A stretch of DNA of 64,000 nt from the NCBI GenBank assembly GCA_002737725.1, contig NSIP01000010.1, positions 27,174-91,173 of the forward strand. The letters are read 5' to 3'. The DNA comes from Rhodospirillaceae bacterium (GTDB lineage Bacteria; Pseudomonadota; Alphaproteobacteria; Rhodospirillales; Rhodospirillaceae). The position numbers and the translations under genes were made by a program. Positions 27,861-38,134 of this stretch are shown piece after piece. The number at the start of each line of letters is the position of its first letter. The first letter of the stretch is position 1. The notes under the pieces are model-generated. The model searched no databases and had not been told where the DNA came from. It saw only the letters and a program-made list of their open reading frames with translations.

Positions 27861-28624
27861 GTGAAAACACAGTCGCGGCTTTGTTCAACCTGAAGGGCCA
27901 GCGCGCACTGATTACCGGCGCATCAAAAGGTCTTGGTTTAAGTTGCGCGGAACTGCTGGCCGACGCAGGGGCTGAAGTTGTGCTGGTGGGGCGTGGGGCG
28001 CAGGATTTAGACAAGGCTGTGACCTCGATTGTTGCGCGGGGCGGCAAGGCCGGCGCGGTGATCTGCGATGTGACCAAGACCGATCAGGTTGCCGAGATGA
28101 TCACGGGCTTGCCCGACATTCATATCCTGGTGAACAACGCTGGTACTAATATTCCTGAACCATTCGCCGCCGTGACCGAAGAGCACTACGACACCATCTT
28201 CAACATTAACGTGCGGGCTGCCTTCTTTGTCGCGCAAGGAATCGCTGCGCAGATGATCAAGCGTGGCCTCAAGGGCAGCATCATCAACATGTCTTCGCAA
28301 ATGGGGCATGTGGGCTCGGTCAACCGCACAGTTTACTGTGCCTCCAAGCACGCCCTTGAAGGCCTGACCAAAGCCATGGCGCTTGATCTGGCGGCCCATG
28401 GTATTCGGGTCAATACCGTTGCGCCCACATTCATTGAAACGCCGATGACCGCGTCCATGCTGGACAAGCCCGAATTTAAATCATTCGTTCTTGATCGTAT
28501 TCCGCTGGGCCATATGGGCGCGATGAAAGACGTTGCTGCTGCGGTATTGTATCTCTCAGCGCCCGCATCAGCCTTGGTGACCGGCACAAGCTTGAAGGTC
28601 GACGGCGGCTGGACGGCGCAATAG
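27857..28624 (+). CDS. Short-chain dehydrogenase/reductase
   Basis: A 255-residue classical SDR. Cofactor motif TGASKGLGLSCAEL, NNAG segment (ILVNNAGTN), catalytic Ser (NMSSQMGH) and the YCASK tyrosine-lysine pair, ending with GTSLKVDGGWTAQ. The overall look is that of gluconate 5-dehydrogenase-like enzymes. Its ATG overlaps the previous stop (ATGA). Third gene of the dehydrogenase cluster. Confidence 0.92.
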   Translation: MSENTVAALFNLKGQRALITGASKGLGLSCAELLADAGAEVVLVGRGAQDLDKAVTSIVARGGKAGAVICDVTKTDQVAEMITGLPDIHILVNNAGTNIPEPFAAVTEEHYDTIFNINVRAAFFVAQGIAAQMIKRGLKGSIINMSSQMGHVGSVNRTVYCASKHALEGLTKAMALDLAAHGIRVNTVAPTFIETPMTASMLDKPEFKSFVLDRIPLGHMGAMKDVAAAVLYLSAPASALVTGTSLKVDGGWTAQ

Positions 28625-28631
28625 GCCCGGA

Positions 28632-28677
28632 GCGTTCTCAGGCGAAGTGGGCTTCCGGTTCGCCGCCCGGAGAACGC
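28632..28677. repeat. Long two-step inverted repeat between convergent genes
   Basis: Arms GCGTTCTC (28632-28639) and GAGAACGC (28670-28677), with an inner pair GGCGAA/TTCGCC, between the ends of the SDR and yqgE genes. There is no T-run on either side. It probably folds in both transcripts as a protective or weak termination hairpin. Confidence 0.55.
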
Positions 28678-28691
28678 GCAAATCAAAAAGA

Positions 28692-29273
28692 CTACGCGTG
28701 ACCAGCAATGCCCGAGAGCAGCGCGGGGCTGACGCCGATTTTGGCCAACACCCGTTCCCATTTTTTCTCGAAGTCTTCCGAGAACAATAACTCATCATCC
28801 CCCGGAATATTCAGCCAGGCGTTTTGTTTGATCTCATCATCCAATTGACCACTACCCCAACCTGAATATCCCAGGGCCATGAGGCTACGTTGTGGGCCTT
28901 CGCCCGAGGCAATGGCATACAGAATATCAGTGGTGGCGCTGAGGCAAATCTCGGAATTCACTTTGAGGGTGCCATCGCGCTCGTAATCGGCAGAATGCAG
29001 CACAAAGCCGCGCGCGGTTTCCACTGGGCCGCCGCGATGAATATGAATTTTCTCGCACCCCGTTTTGGTCTCAATGCCCAGCTGGCTAAAAATTTCTGGC
29101 AATTTCACGTCTTTGAGCGGCTTGTTGACGATGAGACCCATGGCGCCTTCGGCCGAATGCGCGCAAATGTAGATCACGCTGCGCTCGAAGCGCGGATCGG
29201 ACATTGCGGGCATGGCCGCCAGGAATTGGCCGACCATATATCCAGAGCTGATTGATTTTTTTGAAGCTGCCAT
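28692..29273 (-). CDS. YqgE/AlgH family protein
   Basis: A 193-residue member of the YqgE/AlgH (DUF179) family. Characteristic segments are FLAAMPAMSDPRFERSVIYI, GAMGLIVNKPL, IHRGGPVE, and LGYSGWGSGQLDDEI. The biochemical role of the family is unsettled; AlgH was linked to alginate regulation in Pseudomonas. It is divergently transcribed from a peroxiredoxin gene 66 bases away. Confidence 0.94.
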   Translation of the reverse strand: MAASKKSISSGYMVGQFLAAMPAMSDPRFERSVIYICAHSAEGAMGLIVNKPLKDVKLPEIFSQLGIETKTGCEKIHIHRGGPVETARGFVLHSADYERDGTLKVNSEICLSATTDILYAIASGEGPQRSLMALGYSGWGSGQLDDEIKQNAWLNIPGDDELLFSEDFEKKWERVLAKIGVSPALLSGIAGHA

Positions 29274-29339
29274 GATTAAAAAATGATCTTATCTTGGCAG
29301 CAACGCAAGACTTGACTTCACGGAAGGCGGGCGAAAGCC

Positions 29340-29822
29340 ATGGTTATTAAAGTCGGGGATTCCCTCCCCAATGCTTCGCTCAAAGCGCTTGGTCGCGATG
29401 GCCTTTTCGATGTCGCGATCACAGAGATTTGCGCAACGGGAACGACTGTCATATTCGCTCTGCCCGGGGCTTACACGCCACAATGCTCAGCGCGCCATCT
29501 GCCGGGGTTCCTTGAGCTGGCTGAAGACTTCAAAGCCAGGGGCGTTGCCCGAATCATTTGCATGTCAGTGAATGATGCTTTCGTCATGGAAGCCTGGGCT
29601 CGGCATAATCATGTGCATGATAAGATCATCATGTTGGCCGATGGCAATGGCGTGTTCGCCCGCGCGACGGGGCAGGATCTCAATGCGCGCGCTTATGGAA
29701 TGGGGGTGCGTTCGCAACGCTATGCCATGGTGGTTAAGTCCGGCATCATCACCCATTTTTTTGTAGAAGAGCCCGGTGCGTTCGAAGTGTCTGCCGCCGC
29801 TCACGTTCTCAGCAAGCTTTAG
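29340..29822 (+). CDS. Peroxiredoxin, Prx5 type
   Basis: A 160-residue thiol peroxidase. The peroxidatic Cys lies in [16 protein letters not shown], where most relatives have [24 protein letters not shown] is also typical. It reduces hydrogen peroxide and alkyl peroxides using glutathione or glutaredoxin. Its last 14 bases overlap the convergent rnhA gene. Confidence 0.93.
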   Translation: MVIKVGDSLPNASLKALGRDGLFDVAITEICATGTTVIFALPGAYTPQCSARHLPGFLELAEDFKARGVARIICMSVNDAFVMEAWARHNHVHDKIIMLADGNGVFARATGQDLNARAYGMGVRSQRYAMVVKSGIITHFFVEEPGAFEVSAAAHVLSKL

Positions 29823-30297
29823 GAAAACCCCGATCCGGGTATTTGATGTTCTCAGCTGCAGTGCGCGCCAGTAAATCGACGCGCTCGTTTTCCACATGGC
29901 CGTCGTGGCCGCGCACCCAGGTCCATTTTACGGTGTGGGGTTCGCACAACGCTTCAAGTTCCTGCCACAGGTCGACATTCTTCACGGGTTTCTTGTCGGC
30001 GGTGCGCCAGTTCTTGCGCTTCCAACCCGCAATCCATTCGGTCATGCCTTTGAGAACATATTGGCTATCGGTTGCGATGATGACTGAGCAAGGCCGACTG
30101 AGCGCCCGCAGGCCCTCCATCACGGCTTTCATTTCCATGCGGTTGTTTGTCGTATCAGCTTCGCCGCCCGAAAGTTCTCGCTCGCTGCTGTTAAAGCGCA
30201 GAAGCGCTGCCCAGCCGCCGGGCCCAGGATTGCCAAGACATGCGCCATCAGTGAACAACTCAACAGCTTTCGACGTTTCTGCCTCAGGCAAGGCCAT
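29809..30297 (-). CDS. rnhA: Ribonuclease HI
   Basis: A 162-residue ribonuclease that cuts the RNA strand of RNA-DNA hybrids. The four acidic metal ligands are visible: Asp in [16 protein letters not shown], Glu in NNRMEMKAV, Asp in IIATDSQYV and Asp in [11 protein letters not shown] use ATG 30297, which overlaps the thrB end by 14 bases; a TTG six bases earlier is possible. Confidence 0.95.
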   Translation of the reverse strand: MALPEAETSKAVELFTDGACLGNPGPGGWAALLRFNSSERELSGGEADTTNNRMEMKAVMEGLRALSRPCSVIIATDSQYVLKGMTEWIAGWKRKNWRTADKKPVKNVDLWQELEALCEPHTVKWTWVRGHDGHVENERVDLLARTAAENIKYPDRGFPKAC

Positions 30298-31246
30298 AAG
30301 CAAAGCTTCCAGTTACGCCGCGGTGAAATTTCAATTTGCGCAAATACTCGCGCGGGTCCTTGGGCTTTACAAGCGCGCCTGCGGGCGTGTTCACCCAATC
30401 ATACAGGCGCGTGAGTAAGAAGCGCATAGCTCCACCACGCGCAAGCACGGGCAGCGCTTGCTTCTCGATCGCTTCAAGGGGACGCACACTTTCATATCCA
30501 GCGAACAGACGACTTGCTTTGGTGATGTTCAGTGCGCCGTCCACTTCAAAGCACCACGCGTTCATGCAGATTGCTAAGTCGTAAGCCAAAAAATCGGTGC
30601 AAGCGAAAGTAAAGTCGATGAGCCCAGAACATTTTTGGGACATGAAGAAGATATTGTCAGGAAATAGATCGGCATGAATCACCCCGCTCGGCAATTTTTG
30701 CGGCCAACTCTTGGCAAGGTCATCCAACTCGTGTTTGATCAAGCCGTGCAGCCCTTGTTCAACCTGCTCGGTCGTGTTGCCCACTTTTTCAAATAGTTCG
30801 TGCCACCCTGCCAATGAGAGATTGTTTTTACGCGTATGTGGGAATGACCGCCCAGCCACGTGCAGTTCGGCCAAGGCGACGCCAAGCTCGTAGCAGTGCC
30901 AAGCTTCGGCGCGGCGCGGCCACATGCCGTTCAAGAAGGTAATAATCGCCGCAGGCCGCCCACACAGTGTGCGTAAAGTTTTGCCGTCTTTGGCGTGAAT
31001 CGGTACCGGGCACTTTATGCCAGAGCGCGCTAAGTGCTCCATCAGGTCCATGAAAAACGGCAGGTCGGCAGGGTTTACGCGCCGCTCGTAGAGCGTGAGG
31101 ATGTAAGGGCCCGTCGCGGTCTGCAGCAGGTAGTTGGAATTCTCCACGCCTTCAGCAATGCCCTTGCAACCCACGACCTCGCCGAGGTCGTAGCCTGCCA
31201 TGAAGGCTTTTAGGTCGTCGTCGGAAACCTCGGTATAGACCGCCAT
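30284..31246 (-). CDS. thrB: Homoserine kinase (ThrB, aminoglycoside-phosphotransferase-like type)
   Basis: A 320-residue kinase phosphorylating homoserine for threonine synthesis. It belongs to the APH-fold type found in proteobacteria: N-terminal [20 protein letters not shown], the catalytic loop [13 protein letters not shown] (H-x-D-x4-N) and [19 protein letters not shown]. It sits in the order ispH-thrB-rnhA on the minus strand, a frequent alphaproteobacterial arrangement; thrC is 6 kb away. Confidence 0.95.
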   Translation of the reverse strand: MAVYTEVSDDDLKAFMAGYDLGEVVGCKGIAEGVENSNYLLQTATGPYILTLYERRVNPADLPFFMDLMEHLARSGIKCPVPIHAKDGKTLRTLCGRPAAIITFLNGMWPRRAEAWHCYELGVALAELHVAGRSFPHTRKNNLSLAGWHELFEKVGNTTEQVEQGLHGLIKHELDDLAKSWPQKLPSGVIHADLFPDNIFFMSQKCSGLIDFTFACTDFLAYDLAICMNAWCFEVDGALNITKASRLFAGYESVRPLEAIEKQALPVLARGGAMRFLLTRLYDWVNTPAGALVKPKDPREYLRKLKFHRGVTGSFAYGLA

Positions 31247-31255
31247 CTGTAATCC

Positions 31256-32239
31256 TCAGGCGTTCAAGACGCGGGGCAAACTAAACTTCACGGTTTCTTC
31301 CGTCACGGTAATTTGCTCGACCGTCACATTGAATTTTTTCCGGGCCATCGCAATCACCTCGTCGACTAGAACTTCGGGAGCCGAAGCGCCCGCCGTCACA
31401 CCCAGAACCGAGTTGGGCTTGATCCGCTCCCATGGAATAGACGCGGCCTGTTCGACTAAAAGTGCATCGGGGCACCCTGACCGCCGCGCCACCTCCACCA
31501 GACGATTGGAGTTCGATGATGTGGGTGCGCCAATGACGATGAATGAATCGCATTGGGCGGCCATCGCCTTGACCGCATTTTGGCGGTTGGTTGTGGCGTA
31601 GCAGATGTCTTCTTTGCGCGGCGGGGTGATACTTGGAAAGCGTTTCTGCAAGTCGGCAATGATCTCGGCGGTGTCGTCTACGGACAAGGTGGTTTGCGTC
31701 ACATAAGCGAGGGCCTTGCCAGGCGGTGGCGTCACGCGCTGTACATCGGCCACCGTTTCGATCAACGTCATCGTGCCCGGTGCGACTTGCCCCATGGTAC
31801 CGATGACTTCGGGGTGATTGGTGTGCCCGATCAGCAAAATATGTCGACCTTCGCGGGAGTGGCGCTCTGCCTCCACATGCACCTTGCTGACCAGCGGGCA
31901 GGTGGCGTCGACATAGGTGAGTTTGCGCGATTGGGCCTCGGCGGGGACGGATTTGGGTACGCCGTGCGCTGAAAAAATCACCGGCACGCCGTCAGGCACA
32001 TCACTCAACTCATCGACGAAAATAGCCCCCTTGGCTTTGAGGGCGTCGACGACATGGCGGTTGTGGACAATCTCGTGGCGCACGTAGACCGGCGCGCCGT
32101 ATTTTTCCAGTGCGCGCTCAACCACCAAAATGGCCCGATCCACGCCCGCGCAAAATCCGCGGGGTGCAGCCATGAGGATTTTTAAGGTCGGGCGGGGTTG
32201 GATGTTCACGGGGTCCGATTTCAGCCTTAATTTCTGCAC
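31256..32239 (-). CDS. ispH: 4-hydroxy-3-methylbut-2-enyl diphosphate reductase
   Basis: A 327-residue iron-sulfur enzyme, last step of the MEP isoprenoid pathway, giving IPP and DMAPP. The three cluster cysteines appear in [23 protein letters not shown] and [12 protein letters not shown]. Typical segments include [18 protein letters not shown] and [14 protein letters not shown]. The N-terminus has about 15 extra residues, so a later start is possible. Confidence 0.96.
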   Translation of the reverse strand: MQKLRLKSDPVNIQPRPTLKILMAAPRGFCAGVDRAILVVERALEKYGAPVYVRHEIVHNRHVVDALKAKGAIFVDELSDVPDGVPVIFSAHGVPKSVPAEAQSRKLTYVDATCPLVSKVHVEAERHSREGRHILLIGHTNHPEVIGTMGQVAPGTMTLIETVADVQRVTPPPGKALAYVTQTTLSVDDTAEIIADLQKRFPSITPPRKEDICYATTNRQNAVKAMAAQCDSFIVIGAPTSSNSNRLVEVARRSGCPDALLVEQAASIPWERIKPNSVLGVTAGASAPEVLVDEVIAMARKKFNVTVEQITVTEETVKFSLPRVLNA

Positions 32240-32397
32240 GCCGAGGTGTTGCGAGATCGGCTGAAAACATACTAGTGACTTGGCGCATCAGTAGATAAGC
32301 TGAGGCATACCATAGCCTTAAACGAGGCAGACATAGCAAATCTAACCTGGCCCCGAAAGCCACGCTCGCACGCTTATCTCAGACCTAGGATTCTCAC

Positions 32398-32652
32398 ATG
32401 TCAGATCAAACGCCGGCCACACCCATTGTTGCCCAAAAAGCCCCCTATGGGGTCGAAGTCGAGGCCGGAAAAACCTATTATTGGTGCACCTGTGGCCGCA
32501 GCGCCAAACAGCCCTTTTGCGACGGCACGCATAAAGGCACGGGGCTGGCCCCGATGGCTTACACCCCCGAGCAGACAGCGAAGGTCTGGTTTTGTGGCTG
32601 CAAGGCCACTACAAAATCCCCATTGTGTGACGGTACGCACAAAAACCTATAA
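32398..32652 (+). CDS. Double CDGSH iron-sulfur domain protein
   Basis: An 84-residue protein with two CDGSH-type zinc-finger motifs, each with three Cys and one His binding [2Fe-2S]: CTCGRSAKQPFCDGTH and CGCKATTKSPLCDGTH. Both use Thr where the name-giving motif has Ser. Unlike mitochondrial mitoNEET it has no membrane anchor. Function in bacteria is poorly known, possibly electron or cluster transfer. A lipoprotein gene follows after 36 bases. Confidence 0.93.
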   Translation: MSDQTPATPIVAQKAPYGVEVEAGKTYYWCTCGRSAKQPFCDGTHKGTGLAPMAYTPEQTAKVWFCGCKATTKSPLCDGTHKNL

Positions 32653-32688
32653 ACGATCCCACGATCCAGCCGACGGTTATTGACGCCC

Positions 32689-33219
32689 ATGACACTTGTT
32701 TCGTTCGCTCGCTTATCAGCATTGATCGTTCTTGGTGCGGCGCTTTCAGGATGCGTCAATAACCAACTACCCCCTTGTCCGTCGGTGCGCATCGACAACA
32801 CCACGGCGCGATTGGTCCAGTTCAAAGAGGGTGCAGGTCGCGATATCACCGATGTCGATTACCAGGCTGAAATCGTTGCCTATCATGGCGACTGTAAGTT
32901 TTCCGACGAGGGCGTTGAAGTACAGATGGACTTTGACTTTGCGATTGCGTCGGGCGCGGCTGTGAAAAAAGGCCCGGCGTCAATTTACTACTTCGTGGCC
33001 GTGCCCCAGCTGTTTCCTAACCCCATTGGCAAGCGGGTTTTTCAACTGCGTCACGATCTTCCCGCCAGCCCGGGCGTGAAAGAAAAGGTGCGCGAAAACG
33101 ATATTCGGGTCTTTATTCCTCTCAAGAAGGACGAACCCGCAGCCGCCTACGACGTTTATGTGGGCCTGCAACTCACCAACGAGCAGTTGGACTACAATCG
33201 CGCACAGCGCCAGAAATAG
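32689..33219 (+). CDS. Hypothetical lipoprotein
   Basis: A 176-residue predicted lipoprotein. From ATG 32689 the leader is MTLVSFARLSALIVLGAALS followed by the lipobox cysteine (LSGC). The mature part has DFDFAIASGAAVKKGPAS and ends in a beta-rich region; no named domain is recognised, though similar small alphaproteobacterial lipoproteins are common. Followed by a compact palindromic element and the glycine riboswitch. Confidence 0.75.
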   Translation: MTLVSFARLSALIVLGAALSGCVNNQLPPCPSVRIDNTTARLVQFKEGAGRDITDVDYQAEIVAYHGDCKFSDEGVEVQMDFDFAIASGAAVKKGPASIYYFVAVPQLFPNPIGKRVFQLRHDLPASPGVKEKVRENDIRVFIPLKKDEPAAAYDVYVGLQLTNEQLDYNRAQRQK

Positions 33220-33228
33220 AGGCATTTT

Positions 33229-33258
33229 ATACCGCTGCGGTATATACCGCGCCGGTAT
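33229..33258. repeat. Two tandem palindromes (ATACCG type)
   Basis: ATACCGC-T-GCGGTAT (33229-33243) directly followed by ATACCG-CGC-CGGTAT (33244-33258). The flanking AGGCAT and ATGCCT also pair, so the whole stretch can form one long or two short hairpins. It begins 9 bases after the lipoprotein stop. It could be a pair of repressor operators or an RNA-end hairpin; there is no T-run. Confidence 0.6.
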
Positions 33259-33414
33259 GCCTGTTAATTATCGACATTGACCGGCGGAACAGGCCCCGCA
33301 GTGCAGATCCGCTCCGTGAGGGCGTCTGACTTATCCACATATTTTCTTAGATTCCATGCTGTTCGGGCGTTGACCCGCTAGGCCAACTTCGCCAAAGTAC
33401 GCTTCTACCGTGTA

Positions 33415-33630
33415 ACCCCACGGAAGAGACCGCTCGTCGATTAAATTCGATATTGAGCGGCGCCGAAGGAGAAACCGCCCTCGGAAACTCTCAGGCCAAA
33501 GGACCGTGGGGTAAGTGGTGCTCTGGAAAGTAGCCGTTTGAGTTAGGCCTCAATCGTCTCACCGAAGATGTAAGCCGGGCTGTCTCAACGCCATGAGTGC
33601 CCGGTGAATCTTTCAGGTTCTCCGACAGAG
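33415..33630 (+). promoter_or_regulatory. Tandem glycine riboswitch upstream of gcvT
   Basis: Two aptamers in series. The first (33415-33512) is closed by ACCCCACGG/CCGTGGGGT and has the conserved GCGCCGAAGGAGAAA and ACTCTCAGGCCAAAGGACCG elements. The second (33521-33630) is closed by CTCTG/CAGAG and contains CACCGAAGATGTAAG and TTTCAGGTTCTCCGAC. Glycine binding normally turns on the glycine cleavage genes that follow. Between the second aptamer and the start is a short expression platform (33631-33694). Confidence 0.93.
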
Positions 33631-33694
33631 GGGGGCGCTCGATAGCCGGACTCTGTGTCCTTATCGGGTGAACTCAAGATTACCGGAGAGCCCC

Positions 33695-34846
33695 TTGGCC
33701 GATCCCGCCGGCGCTGATCTCAAAACTACGCCATTGAATGCCCTGCACATCTCATTGGGCGGCAAGATGGTGCCATTCGCTGGCTACAGCATGCCGGTGC
33801 AATATCCTTTGGGCGTGCTGAAGGAGCATTTGCACACCCGCGCCCACGCGGGCTTGTTCGATGTGTCGCATATGGGGCAAGCCGAACTGACCGGCGATGA
33901 TGTGATTGGGGCGTTGGAAAGCCTCATCCCCGGCGACCTCAAAGGATTGGCGGCGGGGCGGATTCGGTACTCAACGCTGCTGACTGAAACGGGCGGCATC
34001 ATTGACGATTTGATGATCACCAAACCGGCCGAGCCTGGCTCTGAGAAAAAATTATTCTTGATCGTCAACGCAGGCTGCAAAGAAGGCGACTTCGATCATA
34101 TCTTGCGCCGCCTTGGCAGCCGCATAAAACTCACGCGCTTTGAAGATCGAGCCCTTCTGGCCCTGCAAGGCCCAAGCGCTGCAAAGGTGCTGGTGCGCTT
34201 TGCTGCGGGCTGCGATGCGATGGCCTTTATGTCGAGCCGCGTTGCAAAGTTCGCGCTCGCCAGCGGGCATGACGTGGACGTGCGTTTGTTCCGCTCGGGC
34301 TATACGGGCGAAGATGGATACGAAATCTCAATTCCAGGCGATCGCGCCGAGGCGGTTGCTAACGCCCTGTTAGCTCAACCCGAAATTCAACCCATTGGGC
34401 TTGGAGCCCGCGATTCACTGCGCCTTGAGGCGGGCTTGTGCCTCTATGGCAGCGACATCGATACGACGACGACGCCTGTGGAAGCCAATCTGTCATGGAT
34501 CATTGGCAAGCGCCGCAAACTCGAAGGCGGATTTCCGGGCGCGAACAAGATTATCGAACAGATCAATATGGGCGCACAAAAAATGCGCGTGGGTATCCAG
34601 CCGATAGGAAAAGCGCCCGCCCGCGCGCATACCGAAATACTTGATGAAATCGGCAAGACGATTGGCGAAATCACCAGTGGTGGCTTTGGTCCCAGCGTCA
34701 ACAAGCCCGTCGCCATGGGCTACATACAAACGGCATTCGCGACACCAGGAACTAAAGTTCAACTCATGGTGCGCGGACAGACCTTGCCTGCTGAGGTCGT
34801 GGCGCTTCCATTCGCGCCGCATCGCTACTTCAAATCAAAATCTTAA
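33695..34846 (+). CDS. gcvT: Glycine cleavage system T protein (aminomethyltransferase)
   Basis: A 383-residue tetrahydrofolate-dependent aminomethyltransferase that takes the methylamine carbon from GcvH. I set the start at TTG 33695, because GGAGAG lies four bases upstream and the protein then begins [18 protein letters not shown]; a GTG at 33668 without ribosome site is the alternative. Family segments: [40 protein letters not shown]. First gene of the riboswitch-controlled operon. Confidence 0.94.
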   Translation: MADPAGADLKTTPLNALHISLGGKMVPFAGYSMPVQYPLGVLKEHLHTRAHAGLFDVSHMGQAELTGDDVIGALESLIPGDLKGLAAGRIRYSTLLTETGGIIDDLMITKPAEPGSEKKLFLIVNAGCKEGDFDHILRRLGSRIKLTRFEDRALLALQGPSAAKVLVRFAAGCDAMAFMSSRVAKFALASGHDVDVRLFRSGYTGEDGYEISIPGDRAEAVANALLAQPEIQPIGLGARDSLRLEAGLCLYGSDIDTTTTPVEANLSWIIGKRRKLEGGFPGANKIIEQINMGAQKMRVGIQPIGKAPARAHTEILDEIGKTIGEITSGGFGPSVNKPVAMGYIQTAFATPGTKVQLMVRGQTLPAEVVALPFAPHRYFKSKS

Positions 34847-34863
34847 GACAGAGGATACAGACC

Positions 34864-35241
34864 ATGAGCCAGCTACGTTTTACCAAAGATCACGAATGGG
34901 TCCGCGTCGAAGGAACCACAGCTACTGTAGGCATTACCGAATTTGCCCAAGGCCAGTTAGGCGACGTCGTGTTCGTCGAAGTGCCGACGAAGGGCAAAGC
35001 GCTGAACGCAGGAGGTGAAGCTGCGGTGGTGGAATCGGTGAAGGCTGCCAGCGAAGTTTACGCGCCTGTTTCCGGCAGCGTGACGGAAGGGAATGCGGCG
35101 TTGCCTGACGCGCCCGACACCGTGAACAAAGATCCACAAGGTGCGGGCTGGTTTTTCAAGATGACGATCAGCAATCCGTCCGAGCTTGATGCCCTGATGG
35201 ATCAGGCGGCGTACGACAAATTTGTTGCTGACGCTTCGTAA
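34864..35241 (+). CDS. gcvH: Glycine cleavage system H protein
   Basis: A 125-residue lipoyl carrier shuttling the aminomethyl group between P, T and L proteins. The lipoylated lysine is K60 in [14 protein letters not shown]. Ribosome site AGAGGATACAG precedes the ATG. 17 bases after gcvT. Confidence 0.96.
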   Translation: MSQLRFTKDHEWVRVEGTTATVGITEFAQGQLGDVVFVEVPTKGKALNAGGEAAVVESVKAASEVYAPVSGSVTEGNAALPDAPDTVNKDPQGAGWFFKMTISNPSELDALMDQAAYDKFVADAS

Positions 35242-35253
35242 TCGGAGAGACTC

Positions 35254-36600
35254 ATGCGTTATCTGCCCCTCAGCGATCAAAACCGCGCCGAAATGTTGGG
35301 CTCGGTTGGTGTGGCCAGCGTTGATGATTTATTCGCTGATATCCCTGCTGCGGCTAAAGCCAAAGCGAAATTCGATCTGTCGAACACCATGAGTGAAATG
35401 GAGGTCGAGCGCGTCTTGTCGGCCGTTGCCGCCAAGAACCTGAACGCATCGCAGGCGCCTAGCTTTTTAGGCGCGGGTAACTATCGTCACCACACACCGG
35501 CGTCGCTGGATTACATCATTCAGCGCGGCGAGTTTTTGACCGCCTATACGCCCTATCAGCCGGAAATCAGTCAGGGCACGTTGCAGGCGATTTACGAATT
35601 TCAAACGCAGGTCGCGCTGATCACCGGCATGGAAGTGGCCAATGCGTCGATGTACGACGGTGCGACGGCCTGTGCTGAAGCGGCCACCATGGCCTGTCGC
35701 GTGACCAAGCGCGCGAAGGTGTTGGTGTCGGGCAGCGTGCATCCGCATTACCGCGATGTCACCGCGACTGCATTGCGGTTTATGGATATGAACATCGAGT
35801 GCTTGGCACCAGACCCCGTCGGAATCGAAGACTTGATTGGTCGTGTTGGGCCAGACCTTGCGTGCGTGATTGTGCAAACGCCAGGTTTCTTTGGCCACCT
35901 GAATGATTACACCGCGCTGGCCGAGGCCTGCCACGCCGCTGGCGCGTTGTTGGTGATCTGTGTCGCCGAGCCCGTCTCGTTGGGTTTATTGAAGTCGCCC
36001 GGTGCCATGGGCGCTGATATCGTGGTGGGCGATGGACAATCCATCGCTACGCCCACGTGTTTCGGCGGGCCGGGCGTGGGCTTGTTCACCACGCGCGAGA
36101 AATTCATTCGTCAAATGCCCGGGCGTTTGGCGGGCGAAACGGTAGACGAGAACGGCCGCCGCGGCTGGGTGCTCACCTTGTCAACCCGCGAGCAACACAT
36201 TCGCCGTGAAAAAGCGACATCGAACATCTGCACCAACTCTGGCCTCATTGCGTTGGCGTTCTCGGTGCATATGACGCTGCTGGGCGAGGCAGGCTTCCGT
36301 CGTTTAGCTGAACTGAACCATGCCCATGCTGCGCTGTTGGCCGACAAACTTGAAGCACTTAAGGGCGTGAAAATCTTACCAACCGCATTTTTCAATGAAT
36401 TCGCGGTGCAACTTTCAAAGCCTGCCGCGCCGGTTGTCGAGGCTTTGGCAAAGCGCAACATTCTCGGTGGCATTCCGGTGTCGCGCTTTTACCCAACCTA
36501 CCCCGAGCTTGAAAATATTCTGCTGTTGACCGCGACCGAAATGAATACCGAGGCCGACATCGATATACTTGTTAATGCATTGAAGGAGGTGCTGTCATGA
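35254..36600 (+). CDS. gcvPA: Glycine dehydrogenase (decarboxylating) subunit 1
   Basis: A 448-residue N-terminal half of the split P protein. It has [15 protein letters not shown], the [19 protein letters not shown] segment and [19 protein letters not shown]. It forms a heterodimer with GcvPB to decarboxylate glycine. It overlaps gcvPB as ATGA. The two-subunit form is usual in many alphaproteobacteria and Gram-positives. Confidence 0.96.
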   Translation: MRYLPLSDQNRAEMLGSVGVASVDDLFADIPAAAKAKAKFDLSNTMSEMEVERVLSAVAAKNLNASQAPSFLGAGNYRHHTPASLDYIIQRGEFLTAYTPYQPEISQGTLQAIYEFQTQVALITGMEVANASMYDGATACAEAATMACRVTKRAKVLVSGSVHPHYRDVTATALRFMDMNIECLAPDPVGIEDLIGRVGPDLACVIVQTPGFFGHLNDYTALAEACHAAGALLVICVAEPVSLGLLKSPGAMGADIVVGDGQSIATPTCFGGPGVGLFTTREKFIRQMPGRLAGETVDENGRRGWVLTLSTREQHIRREKATSNICTNSGLIALAFSVHMTLLGEAGFRRLAELNHAHAALLADKLEALKGVKILPTAFFNEFAVQLSKPAAPVVEALAKRNILGGIPVSRFYPTYPELENILLLTATEMNTEADIDILVNALKEVLS

Positions 36601-38132
36601 TCAACACCATTACCACCAGCGGCCATCGTGCCCTGCAAATTGAACAACCGCTGATTTTTGAATTAGATACCGGCGGTTCAACGGCGGTTGATTTGCCCGC
36701 AGCGCCCAAGGTACGCACGCGGCTGGGCGACTTGCGCAGCGACAAGCCGATTGGCTTGCCGGGCTTGTCCGAGCCCGAAGTGGTGCGCCATTACACGCGC
36801 CTGTCGCAGAAGAACTATTCTATCGACACCGGGTTCTATCCGCTGGGCTCGTGCACCATGAAGCACAACCCGCGCCTGAACGAGAAAATGGCACGCCTAC
36901 CGGGCTTTGCCGACATCCACCCCTACCAGCCACAAAGCACGGCCCAAGGTGCGTATGAATTGATCGACACCCTGGCCCATTGGCTCAAAACGCTCACCGG
37001 TATGCCTGCTGTGGCCATGAGCCCTGCAGCTGGTGCACACGGTGAATTATGCGGCCTCATGTGCATACGCACAGCGCACGAGGCCAATGGTCAAGGTGCG
37101 CGTAAACTCGTGCTGGTTCCTGAATCAGCACACGGCACCAACCCAGCCACGGCGGCGCTGTGTGGATACCGCGTTGAATCCATCCCCGCCACTGCGTTGG
37201 GCCGCGTCGATATCAATGCGATGAGGGCAAAACTCAGCTCAGATGTGGCGGCGGTGATGATCACCAATCCCAACACGTGTGGTTTATTCGAAACCGAGTG
37301 CATTGAAATCGCCCAAGCCGTTCATGCGGCGGGTGCCTACTTCTATATGGATGGTGCCAACTTCAACGCGCTGGTGGGCCGCGTGCGCATTGCCGACCTC
37401 GGCGTCGATGCCATGCACATCAACTTGCATAAAACCTTCTCCACGCCCCACGGCGGCGGCGGGCCCGGTGCAGGTCCCACGGTACTTAGTGCTGCGTTGG
37501 CAGCGTTCGTGCCGGTGCCGTTTGTGGTGAGGGGTGCCAATGGATTCAGCGTTGTGGAACATGCAGGCACTGGTGCGGCTCAAAAATCATTTGGCCGCAT
37601 GAAAGGCTTTCAGGGTCAGTTCGGCGTGTTCGTGCGTGCGCTGAGTTACATTCTCGCCATGGGCGTCGATGGCTTGCGGCAAGCTTCAGGCGACGCGGTG
37701 CTGAACGCCAACTATTTGCGCGTCAAATTGTCGGCGGAACTCACCCCCGCATTTGATGGCATCTGTATGCACGAAGTGGTGTTTGACGACAGCTTCCTCA
37801 AAAACACCGGCGTGTCGACGCTCGATGTTGCCAAAGCCCTCATCGACGAGGGCTTCCACCCCATGACCATGTATTTCCCGTTGGTCGTGCACGGAGCGCT
37901 GCTGATGGAGCCGACCGAAACAGAAAGCAAAGCCACGCTCGACCAGTTCATCGCATCGCTACTGGCCTTGGCGCGCAAGGCCAAGCAGGGCGATCAGGCC
38001 GAGTGGTTCAAAGGCTCGCCACGTTTGGCCCCACGTCGTAGGCTGGATGAAATCCAAGCTGCTAGGAAGCCTGTGTTGCGCTGGCGCAAAGCTGATGTGA
38101 ATGTGGCGGTGACAAAGCAGGCAGCTGAGTAG
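36597..38132 (+). CDS. gcvPB: Glycine dehydrogenase (decarboxylating) subunit 2
   Basis: A 511-residue C-terminal half of the P protein carrying PLP. The PLP lysine lies in [33 protein letters not shown] is also diagnostic. It ends two bases before the convergent ATPase gene at 38135. With gcvT, gcvH and gcvPA it completes the operon; the L protein (dihydrolipoyl dehydrogenase) is not in the window. Confidence 0.96.
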   Translation: MINTITTSGHRALQIEQPLIFELDTGGSTAVDLPAAPKVRTRLGDLRSDKPIGLPGLSEPEVVRHYTRLSQKNYSIDTGFYPLGSCTMKHNPRLNEKMARLPGFADIHPYQPQSTAQGAYELIDTLAHWLKTLTGMPAVAMSPAAGAHGELCGLMCIRTAHEANGQGARKLVLVPESAHGTNPATAALCGYRVESIPATALGRVDINAMRAKLSSDVAAVMITNPNTCGLFETECIEIAQAVHAAGAYFYMDGANFNALVGRVRIADLGVDAMHINLHKTFSTPHGGGGPGAGPTVLSAALAAFVPVPFVVRGANGFSVVEHAGTGAAQKSFGRMKGFQGQFGVFVRALSYILAMGVDGLRQASGDAVLNANYLRVKLSAELTPAFDGICMHEVVFDDSFLKNTGVSTLDVAKALIDEGFHPMTMYFPLVVHGALLMEPTETESKATLDQFIASLLALARKAKQGDQAEWFKGSPRLAPRRRLDEIQAARKPVLRWRKADVNVAVTKQAAE

Positions 38133-38134
38133 GA

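Noticed and set aside
33331..33339. TTATCCACA, identical to a DnaA box, also at 48424-48432
   Set aside because: Only two isolated copies, about what chance allows in 64 kb; no cluster, no AT-rich unwinding element or dnaA gene nearby, so not an origin.
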